The translations under genes were made by a program, and so were the position numbers. DNA of 40,164 bases from an uncultured Ignavibacteriales bacterium (GTDB taxonomy: Bacteria; Bacteroidota; Ignavibacteria; Ignavibacteriales; Melioribacteraceae), in NCBI GenBank assembly GCA_947311785.1, contig CAMZLW010000087.1:1-40164 (forward strand). The letters run 5' to 3'. The notes under the pieces are model-generated. The model did not search any database. It saw nothing but the letters and a program-made list of their open reading frames with translations, and was not told the origin of the DNA. This document shows positions 20,670 to 29,853 of this stretch, piece after piece (position 1 is the stretch's first letter; the number at the start of each line of letters is the position of its first letter).

Positions 20670-22037
20670 CTAATTCTCTTCTTTTAATTTTAATTTAGCT
20701 GCAAATGCACCATCAACCCCATGAATATTGGGGTATGTTTGAATACAACCATTATTGGCTACTAACAATTTATCAAAGTATTTGTTCGCATTAACAAGCT
20801 CAAATTCGTTATGTTTTTCTAAAAACTTTTTAATTATTTCAAAATTTTCTTCAGGTTCAATTGTGCAAGTGCTAAAAACCAACTCGCCTCCATGCTTAAG
20901 TAACGATGCACCTTTTTCCAATAATCTTGGTTGAAGTTCAGTAAGCTTTCTTATATCTGAAATATCGCGCCGCCATTTTATATCTGGTTTTTTTGTTAAG
21001 GTGCCTAATCCAGAGCATGGAACATCTAACAATATTTTGTCAAACTTTTTGTCATCTTTGTAATCTAAAGCATCAGCTTCAATGGTTTGAACATTTGTAA
21101 TTGAAAGTCGTTTAATATTTTTTTCTAATATTTTTAGTCTGCTTTCGTATTTATCAATTGCAATAATTTCACCTTTGTTTTGCATAAGATCTGCTAACAA
21201 ACTTGTCTTTCCTCCAGGGGCAGAAAACAAATCGAGAACTCTATCATTTGGTTTGGGGTTCAACAAATGGCATGAAAATCCAGTGCTTTCATCTTGCACA
21301 GAGAAATATCCTTTTTTGAAGTATTCCCAATTTGTAATATTCGATAGTCCGTTAAGTCGTATAAAATTTGGTAAATATTTCCCTTTTGTAAATAATATAT
21401 TTTCTGATTTAAGAAGTGATTCCATCTTGGCTAAATTGGTTACAATTTTATTAACTCGTAGGGTTAGCGTTGGTCTCTTGTTATTGGCTTGCAGTAACTC
21501 TTCAGTAAAATTTTCGCTATATCTGCTTAACCATCTTTTAACTAACCAACTAGGATGGGAATAATATGCGGATAAAAATCCAAGCAAATCTTCCTCTTTT
21601 TTAGGATATCTAATTTTATCTTTACTTCTAATAATACTACGTAATACAGCATTTGTAATATTTGCAGATCTTTCACCTTGCAATTTTTTTACAAAGTTAA
21701 CTGCTTCATTTACCGTTGCATATTCTGGAACTTTATCCAAGAACATAATTTGATACAAAGCAACTCGCATAGCATTTTTTACATTTGGAATGCACTTTGA
21801 AAATTTTCCTTTATAAAAGCCAGTTAAAACCCAATCGATTCTGCCAAGATTTCTAATAACACCATGAACTATTTCGTAGAGAAGGGCTTTATCCTTGCTT
21901 TCCAAATCTGTGTTCTTTAATTCGATGTCCAACATTTTATCAAGATAAGCATCGGTGCGGTCAATTCTGTTTAGAATTTTCACCGAAATACCTCTTACAC
22001 CCTTGTATAGCTCTAATGTTTTGTATCCGTTTTCCAA
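20670..22037 (-). CDS. rsmB: 16S rRNA m5C967 methyltransferase RsmB
   Basis: The 455-residue protein joins a NusB-like RNA-binding domain (about residues 15-150, with LYEIVHGVIRNLGRIDWVL and AVNFVKKLQ) to a SAM methyltransferase domain. The latter shows VLDLFSAPGGKTSLLADLM, IIAIDKYESRL, LLDVPCSGLGTLTKKPDIKW with the conserved PCSG cysteine, and FSTCTIEPEEN with the catalytic TC. It methylates C967 of 16S rRNA. The longest frame starts with TTG at 22037; a GTG at 21983 just before the NusB helix is an alternative, as no ATG is near. It leads the RodZ-like/ligA series. Confidence 0.93.
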   Translation of the reverse strand: MENGYKTLELYKGVRGISVKILNRIDRTDAYLDKMLDIELKNTDLESKDKALLYEIVHGVIRNLGRIDWVLTGFYKGKFSKCIPNVKNAMRVALYQIMFLDKVPEYATVNEAVNFVKKLQGERSANITNAVLRSIIRSKDKIRYPKKEEDLLGFLSAYYSHPSWLVKRWLSRYSENFTEELLQANNKRPTLTLRVNKIVTNLAKMESLLKSENILFTKGKYLPNFIRLNGLSNITNWEYFKKGYFSVQDESTGFSCHLLNPKPNDRVLDLFSAPGGKTSLLADLMQNKGEIIAIDKYESRLKILEKNIKRLSITNVQTIEADALDYKDDKKFDKILLDVPCSGLGTLTKKPDIKWRRDISDIRKLTELQPRLLEKGASLLKHGGELVFSTCTIEPEENFEIIKKFLEKHNEFELVNANKYFDKLLVANNGCIQTYPNIHGVDGAFAAKLKLKEEN

Positions 22038-22124
22038 TTAAGCCAAACCTTTCCAGTAATAATATTTTTAAAGTAAAAAATAAATAAAAACGTAGTTATA
22101 ATTAAGCAGAATTTATTTTTTAGT

Positions 22125-22160
22125 AAAAAAAAAGGCTGACAATTTTAGAAATTATCAGCC
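22125..22160 (-). terminator. Rho-independent terminator of the L31 gene
   Basis: On the minus strand, a 12-base-pair stem beginning GGCTGATAATTT (one G-T pair) with a CTA loop is followed by eight or more T residues. It starts 28 bases after the L31 stop and insulates it from rsmB. Confidence 0.85.
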
Positions 22161-22187
22161 GTAAGTAAATTTTAGTTTAAGAAAATA

Positions 22188-22439
22188 TTAGCCTTTTTTA
22201 GCATATTTTTTCTTAAATCTTTCAACACGACCAGCAGAATCAAGCATTTTTTGTTTTCCAGTGAAGAAGGGATGAGACTTATCTGAAATCTCTAATTTCA
22301 CTAGTGGGTATGTGTTGCCATCTTCCCATTCAATTGTATCTGTTGTTTTTACAGTTGAACTAACTAAAAAAGCGTGATCAACAGACATATCTTTAAATAC
22401 AACTGGTCTATAATTTTCTGGGTGAATTCCTTTTTGCAT
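22188..22439 (-). CDS. rpmE2: Ribosomal protein bL31, type B
   Basis: The 83-residue protein is the type B form of L31. It starts [19 protein letters not shown] and contains [19 protein letters not shown] followed by a basic C-terminus. It lacks the CxxC zinc pairs of the zinc-binding type A form, so it does not need zinc. It is a single-gene unit with its own promoter and terminator. It is part of the 50S subunit near the bridge to 30S. Confidence 0.96.
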   Translation of the reverse strand: MQKGIHPENYRPVVFKDMSVDHAFLVSSTVKTTDTIEWEDGNTYPLVKLEISDKSHPFFTGKQKMLDSAGRVERFKKKYAKKG

Positions 22440-22471
22440 TACATTTCCTAACTTAAAATTTTTTAGAACTC

Positions 22472-22504
22472 TAAAGATAAATAATTAATGTGAAAGATTC
22501 AAAA
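22472..22504 (-). promoter_or_regulatory. Bacteroidota-type promoter of the L31 gene
   Basis: On the minus strand TTTTG at 22500-22504 and TATCTTTA at 22472-22479 are separated by 20 bases, close to the Bacteroidota -33 TTTG / -7 TAnnTTTG consensus. The -7 element lies about 32 bases before the L31 ATG, a sensible leader length. Confidence 0.5.
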
Positions 22505-22571
22505 TAATATATTATTCTAAATTTAGGTAAGTTGTCTCTTTAGAGAAAATTCCAAAACAAAAACAACAAAT

Positions 22572-23471
22572 ATGAAGCACAATTATTATTTATATATACA
22601 AACTACCACCAATAATAAAAAAATGCTAATTGGTATAACGAATATTAAACAGCAGATAATAACCGAACATAAACAAAGAGTATCGGAGGTTTTTTTTGAA
22701 AAGAATAATTTTACAAAATTGGTCTATTATGAAATAATTGAAGATTTAGCATTAGCAATGCAACGAAAAAAGGAGATTGAAAATTGGAGACTGGAGAAGA
22801 AAAAGAAATTGGTTGAGGCACTTAACCCAATGTGGAGTGATTTAAGTGAAAGTTTATTTTGTGAAATTTTTCAGGCTACTAATAAAATTAAAATTTCGGG
22901 GCTTGTTATTTCAGCAGGGCTATCTTCACGAATGGGTAGTTTTAAACCATTATTGCATTACAAAAATAAATCATTTATGATGAATATTCTCTCCAAATTA
23001 GATTCTGTTTGCGATGAAATAATTGTAGTTACAGGGCATAACAGAGAATTAATTGAAACAGAATTAAGAACTTTTTCAACAATCAATAGGATTAAAACAG
23101 TAGTTAATAAAAACTATAAAGAGGGGATGCTCTCATCGTTACAATCAGGATTACGAAAATTATTAGATTCCAATTGGGTCTTATATCATTTTATTGACCA
23201 ACCAACTTTGCCAATAATTTTCTACAAAGATTTTATAACCCAAATTGATAATAGATTCGATTGGATTCAGCCTAAGTATAATGGGAGAAATGGGCATCCG
23301 ATTTTAATACATAAAAGAGTTGTTGAAAAAATTATTGAGGCATCTGCAAAAAGTAATTTGAAAGAGTTAACACAAAGTTCCAACATTAAAAAAAAATATT
23401 GGCATTGCAATTATCCAGAAATTCATGACGACGTTGATACGATTGAACGATATAATAATTTGTCCAAATAA
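22572..23471 (+). CDS. mocA: Degenerate GIY-YIG domain fused to MocA-type molybdenum cofactor cytidylyltransferase
   Basis: The 299-residue protein has two parts. Residues 1-95 resemble a stand-alone GIY-YIG endonuclease domain (YYLYIQ, MLIGIT, EHK, LVYYEIIEDLALAMQRKKEI, NPMWSDLS). The usual catalytic Arg after the second motif is Gln (IKQQI) and the metal-binding Glu of the REKQIK motif is Lys (RKKEI), so cleavage is doubtful. Residues about 110-299 form a MobA/MocA-like nucleotidyltransferase: LVISAGLSSRMGSFKPLL, EGMLSSLQSGL, FIDQP, NGHPILI, DDVDTIERY. MocA attaches CMP to molybdopterin for xanthine-dehydrogenase-type enzymes. The next gene, convergent, is such an enzyme. The ATG at 22572 opens one continuous frame through both domains. 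Confidence 0.82.
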   Translation: MKHNYYLYIQTTTNNKKMLIGITNIKQQIITEHKQRVSEVFFEKNNFTKLVYYEIIEDLALAMQRKKEIENWRLEKKKKLVEALNPMWSDLSESLFCEIFQATNKIKISGLVISAGLSSRMGSFKPLLHYKNKSFMMNILSKLDSVCDEIIVVTGHNRELIETELRTFSTINRIKTVVNKNYKEGMLSSLQSGLRKLLDSNWVLYHFIDQPTLPIIFYKDFITQIDNRFDWIQPKYNGRNGHPILIHKRVVEKIIEASAKSNLKELTQSSNIKKKYWHCNYPEIHDDVDTIERYNNLSK

Positions 23472-23527
23472 ATGTTCCATAAACAGATAGCTTCGGACAA
23501 TATTTGATAATGATTTAGGAGTAAAAC

Positions 23528-26086
23528 TTATTTTTTAGTTCTCTTCTTAATTGGCAACTTATAATATTTAGTTCCATCATACTTGCAAAACGCATTAGCC
23601 ACAGCACCTGCGGTAGGAACAAGTCCAATTTCTCCAACACCCTTTGCACCGTGTGGTCCGTTGGGGTCTGGAACTTCAACACCAATTACTTCAATCTCTG
23701 GAGTTTCCTTTGCACGTAACACTCCCATTTTTCTAAGCTTGGTAGATTTAGGAATTCCTTTCTCAAGTTCAAGTTCTTCCGATATTGCATAGCCTAATCC
23801 CATATGAACCGAGCCTTCAATTTGTCCTTCAAACAGAGTTGGATTTATAATTTTACCAGCATCGTGAGCAGCAATTATTTTTTTTACTTTTCCAGCATCA
23901 TCAAGTATAACAACTTGTGTTGCGTAGCTATATGAATAATGTGTAATTATTTCTTTAACATCGGCTCCAGGCTTTGTTGTCCAGTCGCAGACCCAAATAC
24001 CAACGTATTCTTTTCCAACCAAATCAATAAGTGTATTAGTTTTCAAATCTTCTACTAATTTTTTAGCGGTTTCTCGTATCGAATTTCCAATAAGCGAAGT
24101 AGCTCGTGAAGCGGTAGTCATTCCAGAGCGAGCTTCTTTTGATGTATCAACAACAACTTCAATAATATTAGGGTCTAACCCAGTCTCTTCGCAAAGGAAC
24201 TGCACAGCCATAGTGCTTACGCCTTGTCCCATCTCTGTCCAACCATGATTTAGAATAACTTTATTTTCTGAGATTATTTCTATTTTAATTATTCCATCAT
24301 CTGGCATTCCGTTTCCAATTCCAGTATTTTTAATTCCACAAGCAATTCCAGCATATTTTGCGTTTTGGAAATTCTCTTTAACGGCAAGTAAAGTTTCACG
24401 AACTCCAGCACCAGCGTGGATTATTTGTCCAGTTGCAGTTTGGTCTCCATTTTTAATTGCATTGTTAAATCGGAATTGCCATCTATCAAATCCACCTTGA
24501 TTACACAAATCATCTACACATCCCTCAACTGAAAACGTAGCCTGATTGGCACCAAACCCACGCATAGCACCGCAAGGAAGATTATTTGTGTAAACAGCTT
24601 TCGCGTTTACTTTTACATTTTTAATTGTATAGGCTCCTGTTGAATGCCCAGCTGCACGCTCAAGGACTTTCATTCCTACTGATGCGTATGCACCAGTATC
24701 GCCAATTATATTAGCCTCTAAAAAAGTTAACATTCCATTTTCATCACAACCTAATTCGTATTTCATTTTTAATGGATGTCGTTTTGGGTGCATTATTATT
24801 GACTCATCACGTGTTAATGCAAACTTCACAGTTTTGTTCAATAGAAATGATGCAAGTGCAGCGTGATGCTGAACTGTTAAATCCTCTTTACCACCAAATC
24901 CTCCACCGTTGGGAACCTGTTGAACGCGGACTTTCTCTTCGGTAAGATTTAATATTTTTGCAATCTCTTTTCTATCCTCGTAAACTCCTTGTCCCTGCGA
25001 AAATATTTCAACTCCATTTTTATATGGACGAGCAACGGCAGCTTCTGTTTCCATAAAAGCATGTTCTATCATTTGAGTTTCATAAATTCCAGATGAAATA
25101 TACTTCGATTTCTTTTTTGCCAATTCTACATTGCCTCTATCAATTACAGTCTCAGCAAGGAGATTTCCACTTTTGTGTATTAGCGGAGCATTTTCATCAA
25201 GTGCTTTTGTCATTTCTGTCAATGGCTCAAGGACTTCATAATCTATTTTAAGTAGCTCCAATGCAGCCCGTGCAATATCATCACTTTCAGCAACAACAGA
25301 TGCAATTACATCTCCGACGTATTTAGTTGTTTCACCAACTGCCACTATCATTGGCCAATCTTTAACTATTGCTCCTGTAATTCTTTCTCCGGGAATATCT
25401 TTTGCAGTAAATACTTTTCTAACACCAGCAAGTCGCTCTGCCTCTGTTATATCAAGGCTTATTACTTTTGCTCTTGGATGTTTACTAAACTTCAACGCAC
25501 CAAATAACATCCCATCAAATCTTAAATCATCAACGTAAGGTGCAGTTCCAAGAGTTAGTTTACCCCCATCATATTTGGGTTGGCGTTTCCCTACTTTGCC
25601 AATTTGCTTGGGAGTTGGAATTTCTTTGCCCTCTCTAATTGCTTCTGCCGCAAAGTCAATAGAATCAACAACTTTTACATATCCCGTGCAACGACATAAG
25701 TGAGGAGTAAGGGGATTTACTATTTCCTCTCTTGTTGGATTTGCATTTTGCTGTATTAAAGTATCGGCACGCATTACAATACCTGGAGTGCAAAAGCCAC
25801 ATTGTGTTCCACCCTTTTCAACAAAGGCGTTTGCAAAAACTTTTTGCTTGTATTCACCAAGTCCTTCGGTGGTAATAACTTCTAAATTTTCTACTTTCTC
25901 CATAGGCATAACGCAGGATAGCACAGCTTTACCGTTTAGCTGAACCGTGCAAGAGCCACAACTGGCTTGCCCCGAACAACCATCTTTAACGGTTGTAATG
26001 TTTTCTACTTCACGTAAATATTTTAGAAGTGATAATTTTAAATTGCCATTGTATTCTTTTTCGATACCGTTTAATTTAAATTTCAT
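23528..26086 (-). CDS. xdhD: Molybdenum hydroxylase, XdhD-like (Fe-S and Mo domains fused)
   Basis: The 852-residue protein begins with a two-cluster [2Fe-2S] domain: Cys37, Cys43, Cys46 and Cys58 (DGCSGQASCGSC), then CGFCTPG and HLCRCTGY. A molybdopterin domain of xanthine dehydrogenase type follows, with QGQGVYEDR, GGGFGGKED, CGAMRGFGANQ (substrate Arg loop) and GAKGVGEIGLVP, which holds the catalytic Glu. This fusion without a FAD domain matches XdhD and the group called selenium-dependent xanthine dehydrogenase. It would hydroxylate a purine or other heterocycle in the cytoplasm. Upstream on the strand are a GxxExxY cassette and the YgfK-like gene; no separate FAD subunit is encoded here. 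Selenium dependence is inferred from family, not visible. Confidence 0.85.
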   Translation of the reverse strand: MKFKLNGIEKEYNGNLKLSLLKYLREVENITTVKDGCSGQASCGSCTVQLNGKAVLSCVMPMEKVENLEVITTEGLGEYKQKVFANAFVEKGGTQCGFCTPGIVMRADTLIQQNANPTREEIVNPLTPHLCRCTGYVKVVDSIDFAAEAIREGKEIPTPKQIGKVGKRQPKYDGGKLTLGTAPYVDDLRFDGMLFGALKFSKHPRAKVISLDITEAERLAGVRKVFTAKDIPGERITGAIVKDWPMIVAVGETTKYVGDVIASVVAESDDIARAALELLKIDYEVLEPLTEMTKALDENAPLIHKSGNLLAETVIDRGNVELAKKKSKYISSGIYETQMIEHAFMETEAAVARPYKNGVEIFSQGQGVYEDRKEIAKILNLTEEKVRVQQVPNGGGFGGKEDLTVQHHAALASFLLNKTVKFALTRDESIIMHPKRHPLKMKYELGCDENGMLTFLEANIIGDTGAYASVGMKVLERAAGHSTGAYTIKNVKVNAKAVYTNNLPCGAMRGFGANQATFSVEGCVDDLCNQGGFDRWQFRFNNAIKNGDQTATGQIIHAGAGVRETLLAVKENFQNAKYAGIACGIKNTGIGNGMPDDGIIKIEIISENKVILNHGWTEMGQGVSTMAVQFLCEETGLDPNIIEVVVDTSKEARSGMTTASRATSLIGNSIRETAKKLVEDLKTNTLIDLVGKEYVGIWVCDWTTKPGADVKEIITHYSYSYATQVVILDDAGKVKKIIAAHDAGKIINPTLFEGQIEGSVHMGLGYAISEELELEKGIPKSTKLRKMGVLRAKETPEIEVIGVEVPDPNGPHGAKGVGEIGLVPTAGAVANAFCKYDGTKYYKLPIKKRTKK

Positions 26087-26087
26087 A

Positions 26088-26108
26088 GGAACGCAGATTT
26101 TTATGATT
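26088..26108 (+). repeat. Left inverted repeat of the GxxExxY cassette
   Basis: A 21-base repeat beginning GGAACGCAGATTTTTATGAT begins one base from the xdhD ATG (26084-26086). Its partner is at 26561-26581; 19 of 21 bases agree in inverted orientation. Confidence 0.75.
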
Positions 26109-26119
26109 GTTAAGATTAA

Positions 26120-26509
26120 TTATGATTTATATTCGTTAGTTAAAACTTTTCTTTTGAACTCAGTTTCTTTTCCAAAATTAAGCAGAAGACCTACTTCTAC
26201 ATCAGTTGCTTTTAAATAATTTACTAATTGAATTTCATGTTCTTCACATAAATATTTAGCAGCTTTTAATTCAATAATCACTTTATTCTCTACCACAATA
26301 TCTGCGTAATAATCGCCAACAGTTTCATCATCATAATAAACTTTAATAGGCACTTGCTTGCTACATTTTAGTCCAAGCTTTTTTAATTCAATCATCATTG
26401 AATTTTCATAAACTTTTTCTAAAAATCCAAACCCAAGTTTATTATAAACATTATAGTAAGCTTTAATAATTACATTAGTAATATCAGAGTGTTTAAAATT
26501 GTTGTTCAT
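26120..26509 (-). CDS. GxxExxY protein (PD-(D/E)XK-like)
   Basis: The 129-residue protein belongs to the GxxExxY family. Its signature is LGFGFLEKVYENSMMIELKK, and a later ADIVVENKVIIELKA has the D-x(n)-ExK spacing of PD-(D/E)XK nucleases, followed by EHEIQLVNYLKATDVEVGLL and LNFGKETEFKRKVL. No biochemical role is established to my knowledge. A good ribosome-binding site (GGAGG) lies about 8 bases before the ATG. It sits inside an inverted-repeat cassette between two molybdenum-enzyme genes that it is unlikely to serve. Confidence 0.85.
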   Translation of the reverse strand: MNNNFKHSDITNVIIKAYYNVYNKLGFGFLEKVYENSMMIELKKLGLKCSKQVPIKVYYDDETVGDYYADIVVENKVIIELKAAKYLCEEHEIQLVNYLKATDVEVGLLLNFGKETEFKRKVLTNEYKS

Positions 26510-26560
26510 GATGTTTCCCTCCAGTAAACGTCCAATCTTTTAATCTTATAAAATCATAAG

Positions 26561-26581
26561 TATCATAAAAATCAGCGTTCC
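26561..26581 (-). repeat. Right inverted repeat of the GxxExxY cassette
   Basis: Read on the minus strand this begins GGAACGCTGATTTTTATGAT, with two mismatches to the left copy at 26088-26108. It ends on the last base of the ygfK reading frame. Confidence 0.75.
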
Positions 26582-29500
26582 TATTTTGTTTTTAGTATTG
26601 AATTATTAAGTAAACTTTTCAAAAGATAAATCATTTCAGATGCTTTCTCTAAACGGATTGAACTTCCAACTTCCAAATTTACTGTTATGTTTATTGCTCT
26701 GTAATCGACTGAATTAAATTCTATTTCCATAGTTCCAGATTTATATTTGAAAGAGCCATTTTCAATTACAACTTTATGGACTTGCTCATTATTTTTATAA
26801 AGCAAAACATTATCATTCAAATAATAACAACTATCTTCGCTATTATAACTCTCTTCTGTTAGATAAAATTTTGGTTTTGTCAAATAGGGGGCATCACTTG
26901 TGGGGCAAAAGGTATTACAGTTTCCACACTCATTGCAAAAATCACCAATGTTAAATATTTGTGGCTCTTGTTTTACAGTAAAATAGCCGTCAATAATGCT
27001 AACGATTTCCTTGCCCCTCTTCTCAATTTTATAGATTGGAATTTTCTCCGAAGAAGATTCAAAAGTAACATTTGCAAAGTTAGGACAAACTCCAACACAG
27101 ATATTACAAACATCATCGCAGAGTAAACAGCGTGATGCTTCTGCTATTGCATCTTCTTTGGTTAACGATGGATGTACAAGTTCAAAATTATTTCTTTTGT
27201 TTAATGAAATTTCTGGCATCCCCTTACCATATATACGAGTTGCTTGATTATGTTGAAACTCGGCAGAACTCATTTTTTTGACTTTTGGGCTTTTTGTCCC
27301 ATTATTCTTACTAACTCGTTCAATTATTTCGAGTGCTATATTTTTCCCATCACCAATAGCATTTATCAAAGAATCAGCCCCACGAATTACATCTCCACCA
27401 GCAAAGACGCCATTAAGTTCAGTTTCAAAAGTCTCTTCATTTAAATTAAGTTTTCCGTTCTTAAGAAAATCAAGTTGAACTTCTTGTCCGATAGCAGGAA
27501 TTATGGAATCGAAGCTCATTGTAAATCTTGAATTTGGAATTTCAATTGGTCTTCGTCTTCCACTCTCATCTGGTTTGCCCAATTTCATTTTAGTTAAATG
27601 GAATAATAGTTTGTCGTTTCTCTTTTCAATTTTTTGCGGTGCGGTTAATTCGAGTAGTGTAATCCCTTCTGAAAACAACGCATTAATTTCTTCTGAATCA
27701 GCTGGCATCTCTTTTTTTGTTCTGCGATAGATTACTGTAACTTTTCCAGAAGTTCCCACCAATCTATTTGCTGTTCGTGCGGCATCAACTGCCGAGTTTC
27801 CTCCACCGATTATTGCAATTTCTTTTCCAAGATTTATTTTCTCTTTACGTCTTACTTTTGAAAGAAATCCCAATTGGTCTAAAACTCCATCAAGATTTTC
27901 CCCTTCTATATTAAGCAACTTACTGCCTTGTGCACCAATAGCAATGTGGATGAAATCACAATCCTTTTTAATTTGGCTGAACAATTCTGCATTAACTTTT
28001 TGATTAAACTTAAACTCTACTCCGAGCGATTTAATTAAATCAACATCGGCTTTAATCTGTTTATCGGTTAATCTAAAAAATGGAATTGAGTCAGAAGCCA
28101 TTCCACCAGCAAAAGATTTTGACTCATAAACAGTAACGTTAAATCCTTCGAGAGCTAAAAAATATGCGGAAGATAATCCAGAGGGACCAGCCCCAATGAT
28201 AGCAACACTAAATCCATTTTGCTTTTTAATTGATGAAGAAATATCAACATTATTTTCTTCTGAATTAAACCGTTTAATTCCACGTATAAGTAAAGTATCA
28301 TCATAATTCATTCTTGTGCATTTTGTTTGGCAAAGATGATCGCAAACATTTCCAGTAATATTTGGTAACGGATTATCTTTTAAGATAACATTTAAAGCAT
28401 CATTAAAATTTCCATTTGCGGTGTGCCACATATACTCAGAGACATCCTGCGAAACAGCACAAGTCTCCGTGCAAGGTGCGTGAACGCAATCATACTCAGT
28501 TAACTTACGAGATGTTTTAATGTTTTCATGTTGGAAATTACTTTTGTAATATGCTCTATTCTCCAAAACAGAAGTGGCGTATTTATTAAGATTAATAATT
28601 CCAGACTCTCTTACTTCTTCCCTCTCAGCTTTAACTTTTATAAATTCATCAATATTTTTAGCTCCAGCTTTTGTAAATCTTTTTTTAAGCTCATCTAAAT
28701 ATTGAATCATTCGCAAGTAGCCACCAGGCTTAAGCAAATCGGAGCAGACTGTTATTGGCTTTAAATTGCAAGCCAATGTATCGGCAACATTAAAAGCATC
28801 AATACCAGCAGAGAATGAGAGGTCAAGTTTTCCGTTAAAAGTCTCTTGTAATTTTTGTGCTACGCTTATACTTATCGGATGCAATGCACGTCCGCTTGTG
28901 TAAACCATTTTTTCATTTTCGGGGAGCCAACGTGTTCTGTTTATTGACTCTAAAGTATTTGTAAGTTTTAATGAAAACATAACCCCAATGTTATCAGCAC
29001 TTTTTTGAAGTGATTTGATAATTTCAATTGCATCTTCATATTTTAAATCGTGTTCAAATGCTTCGTCTGGAACAGTAATTTCATATCCCAATTTGTCATT
29101 TAAAATGTATCGTAATTTTTCTGCACCCAAAAGAGTTGGGTTTAGTTTAATTGTAGTGTGAAGTTTTCTATCCTCAATTAAATATTTTCCGATACTCTCA
29201 ATTTCATCAGCAGGGCAACCGTGCATTGTGGAAAGAGTAATATTATTCGAAATTTGGGATGGGATTTTTATATCATGAATTGCTGGATATAATTTTTCGA
29301 GTTGTGTTTTTTTCTCTTCAAGTTCCTCACTACAATTATTCATCTTATCGAAAAACCATTGTATGTTTGGTTTTAAGATTCCCTCTAAGTTATATCCAAC
29401 ACTCATATTAAATATTACACCAAGCTCTTTGTTATCCCAACCAAATTTATGTTTGAGAACGTGAATTAAAATCCAAGCATTTAAATACTCATCAAACGAA

Positions 29501-29853
29501 TCTTTAATTTTTAATTCTTGCGACCACTCACAATTGTATCCTTCATCTTCCATATCAATGCAAGGTTTGGTAACTTCAAGCTCATCAAGGGTTTGGACGG
29601 TTTTTAATTCAATATACCGTGAGCCAGTAAGCCAAGATGCAATTATGTTTTGTGCCATTTGTGTGTGCGGACCAGCAGCAACGCCAAGTGGGGTATCCAA
29701 AATTTGTCCGTAACGCTCTAACTTAAATGGGTCATCTTTGTGTGGAGTAAAAATATTTTTTTTATAAATTCCAAAAATACGCCCTTCTTTTTCTTCATTT
29801 AAAATCCATTTAAATAATTGCTCAATGGATATTCTGTAAAACTTATCGCTCAT
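26581..29853 (-). CDS. ygfK: YgfK-like Fe-S flavoprotein (putative selenate reductase subunit)
   Basis: The 1090-residue protein matches YgfK. Residues up to about 430 form a dihydroorotate/dihydropyrimidine-dehydrogenase-like barrel (LGVAAGPHTQMAQNI, STMHGCPADEIES, FSAGIDAFN). Then comes a GltD-like part: APCTETCAVSQDVSEYM and NVCDHLCQTKCTR for Fe-S, FAD site VAIIGAGPSGLSSAYFLALE and NAD(P)H site IAIIGGGNSAVDAARTANR. Two ferredoxin-like clusters follow (CLLCDDVCNICVGVCPN, CNECGNCNTFCP). It should pass electrons between NAD(P)H and a partner redox enzyme. In other genomes ygfK is linked to XdhD-type hydroxylases and MocA, as here. Its true substrate is not established; 'selenate reductase' is only the common annotation. 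Confidence 0.87.
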   Translation of the reverse strand: MSDKFYRISIEQLFKWILNEEKEGRIFGIYKKNIFTPHKDDPFKLERYGQILDTPLGVAAGPHTQMAQNIIASWLTGSRYIELKTVQTLDELEVTKPCIDMEDEGYNCEWSQELKIKDSFDEYLNAWILIHVLKHKFGWDNKELGVIFNMSVGYNLEGILKPNIQWFFDKMNNCSEELEEKKTQLEKLYPAIHDIKIPSQISNNITLSTMHGCPADEIESIGKYLIEDRKLHTTIKLNPTLLGAEKLRYILNDKLGYEITVPDEAFEHDLKYEDAIEIIKSLQKSADNIGVMFSLKLTNTLESINRTRWLPENEKMVYTSGRALHPISISVAQKLQETFNGKLDLSFSAGIDAFNVADTLACNLKPITVCSDLLKPGGYLRMIQYLDELKKRFTKAGAKNIDEFIKVKAEREEVRESGIINLNKYATSVLENRAYYKSNFQHENIKTSRKLTEYDCVHAPCTETCAVSQDVSEYMWHTANGNFNDALNVILKDNPLPNITGNVCDHLCQTKCTRMNYDDTLLIRGIKRFNSEENNVDISSSIKKQNGFSVAIIGAGPSGLSSAYFLALEGFNVTVYESKSFAGGMASDSIPFFRLTDKQIKADVDLIKSLGVEFKFNQKVNAELFSQIKKDCDFIHIAIGAQGSKLLNIEGENLDGVLDQLGFLSKVRRKEKINLGKEIAIIGGGNSAVDAARTANRLVGTSGKVTVIYRRTKKEMPADSEEINALFSEGITLLELTAPQKIEKRNDKLLFHLTKMKLGKPDESGRRRPIEIPNSRFTMSFDSIIPAIGQEVQLDFLKNGKLNLNEETFETELNGVFAGGDVIRGADSLINAIGDGKNIALEIIERVSKNNGTKSPKVKKMSSAEFQHNQATRIYGKGMPEISLNKRNNFELVHPSLTKEDAIAEASRCLLCDDVCNICVGVCPNFANVTFESSSEKIPIYKIEKRGKEIVSIIDGYFTVKQEPQIFNIGDFCNECGNCNTFCPTSDAPYLTKPKFYLTEESYNSEDSCYYLNDNVLLYKNNEQVHKVVIENGSFKYKSGTMEIEFNSVDYRAINITVNLEVGSSIRLEKASEMIYLLKSLLNNSILKTK

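Larger units (their letters stand above)
26088..26581. mobile_element. Putative GxxExxY cassette bounded by inverted repeats
   Basis: This 494-base unit contains the GxxExxY gene and ends in 21-base imperfect inverted repeats. It fits exactly between the ygfK stop and the xdhD start: the right repeat ends on the first base of the ygfK stop codon (26581-26583, minus strand) and the left repeat begins one base before the xdhD ATG. The two flanks share only TA next to the repeats, which might be a 2-base target duplication. There is no transposase inside. The unit is presumably passive or mobilised by an enzyme elsewhere. Whether it moves is an inference. Confidence 0.55.
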
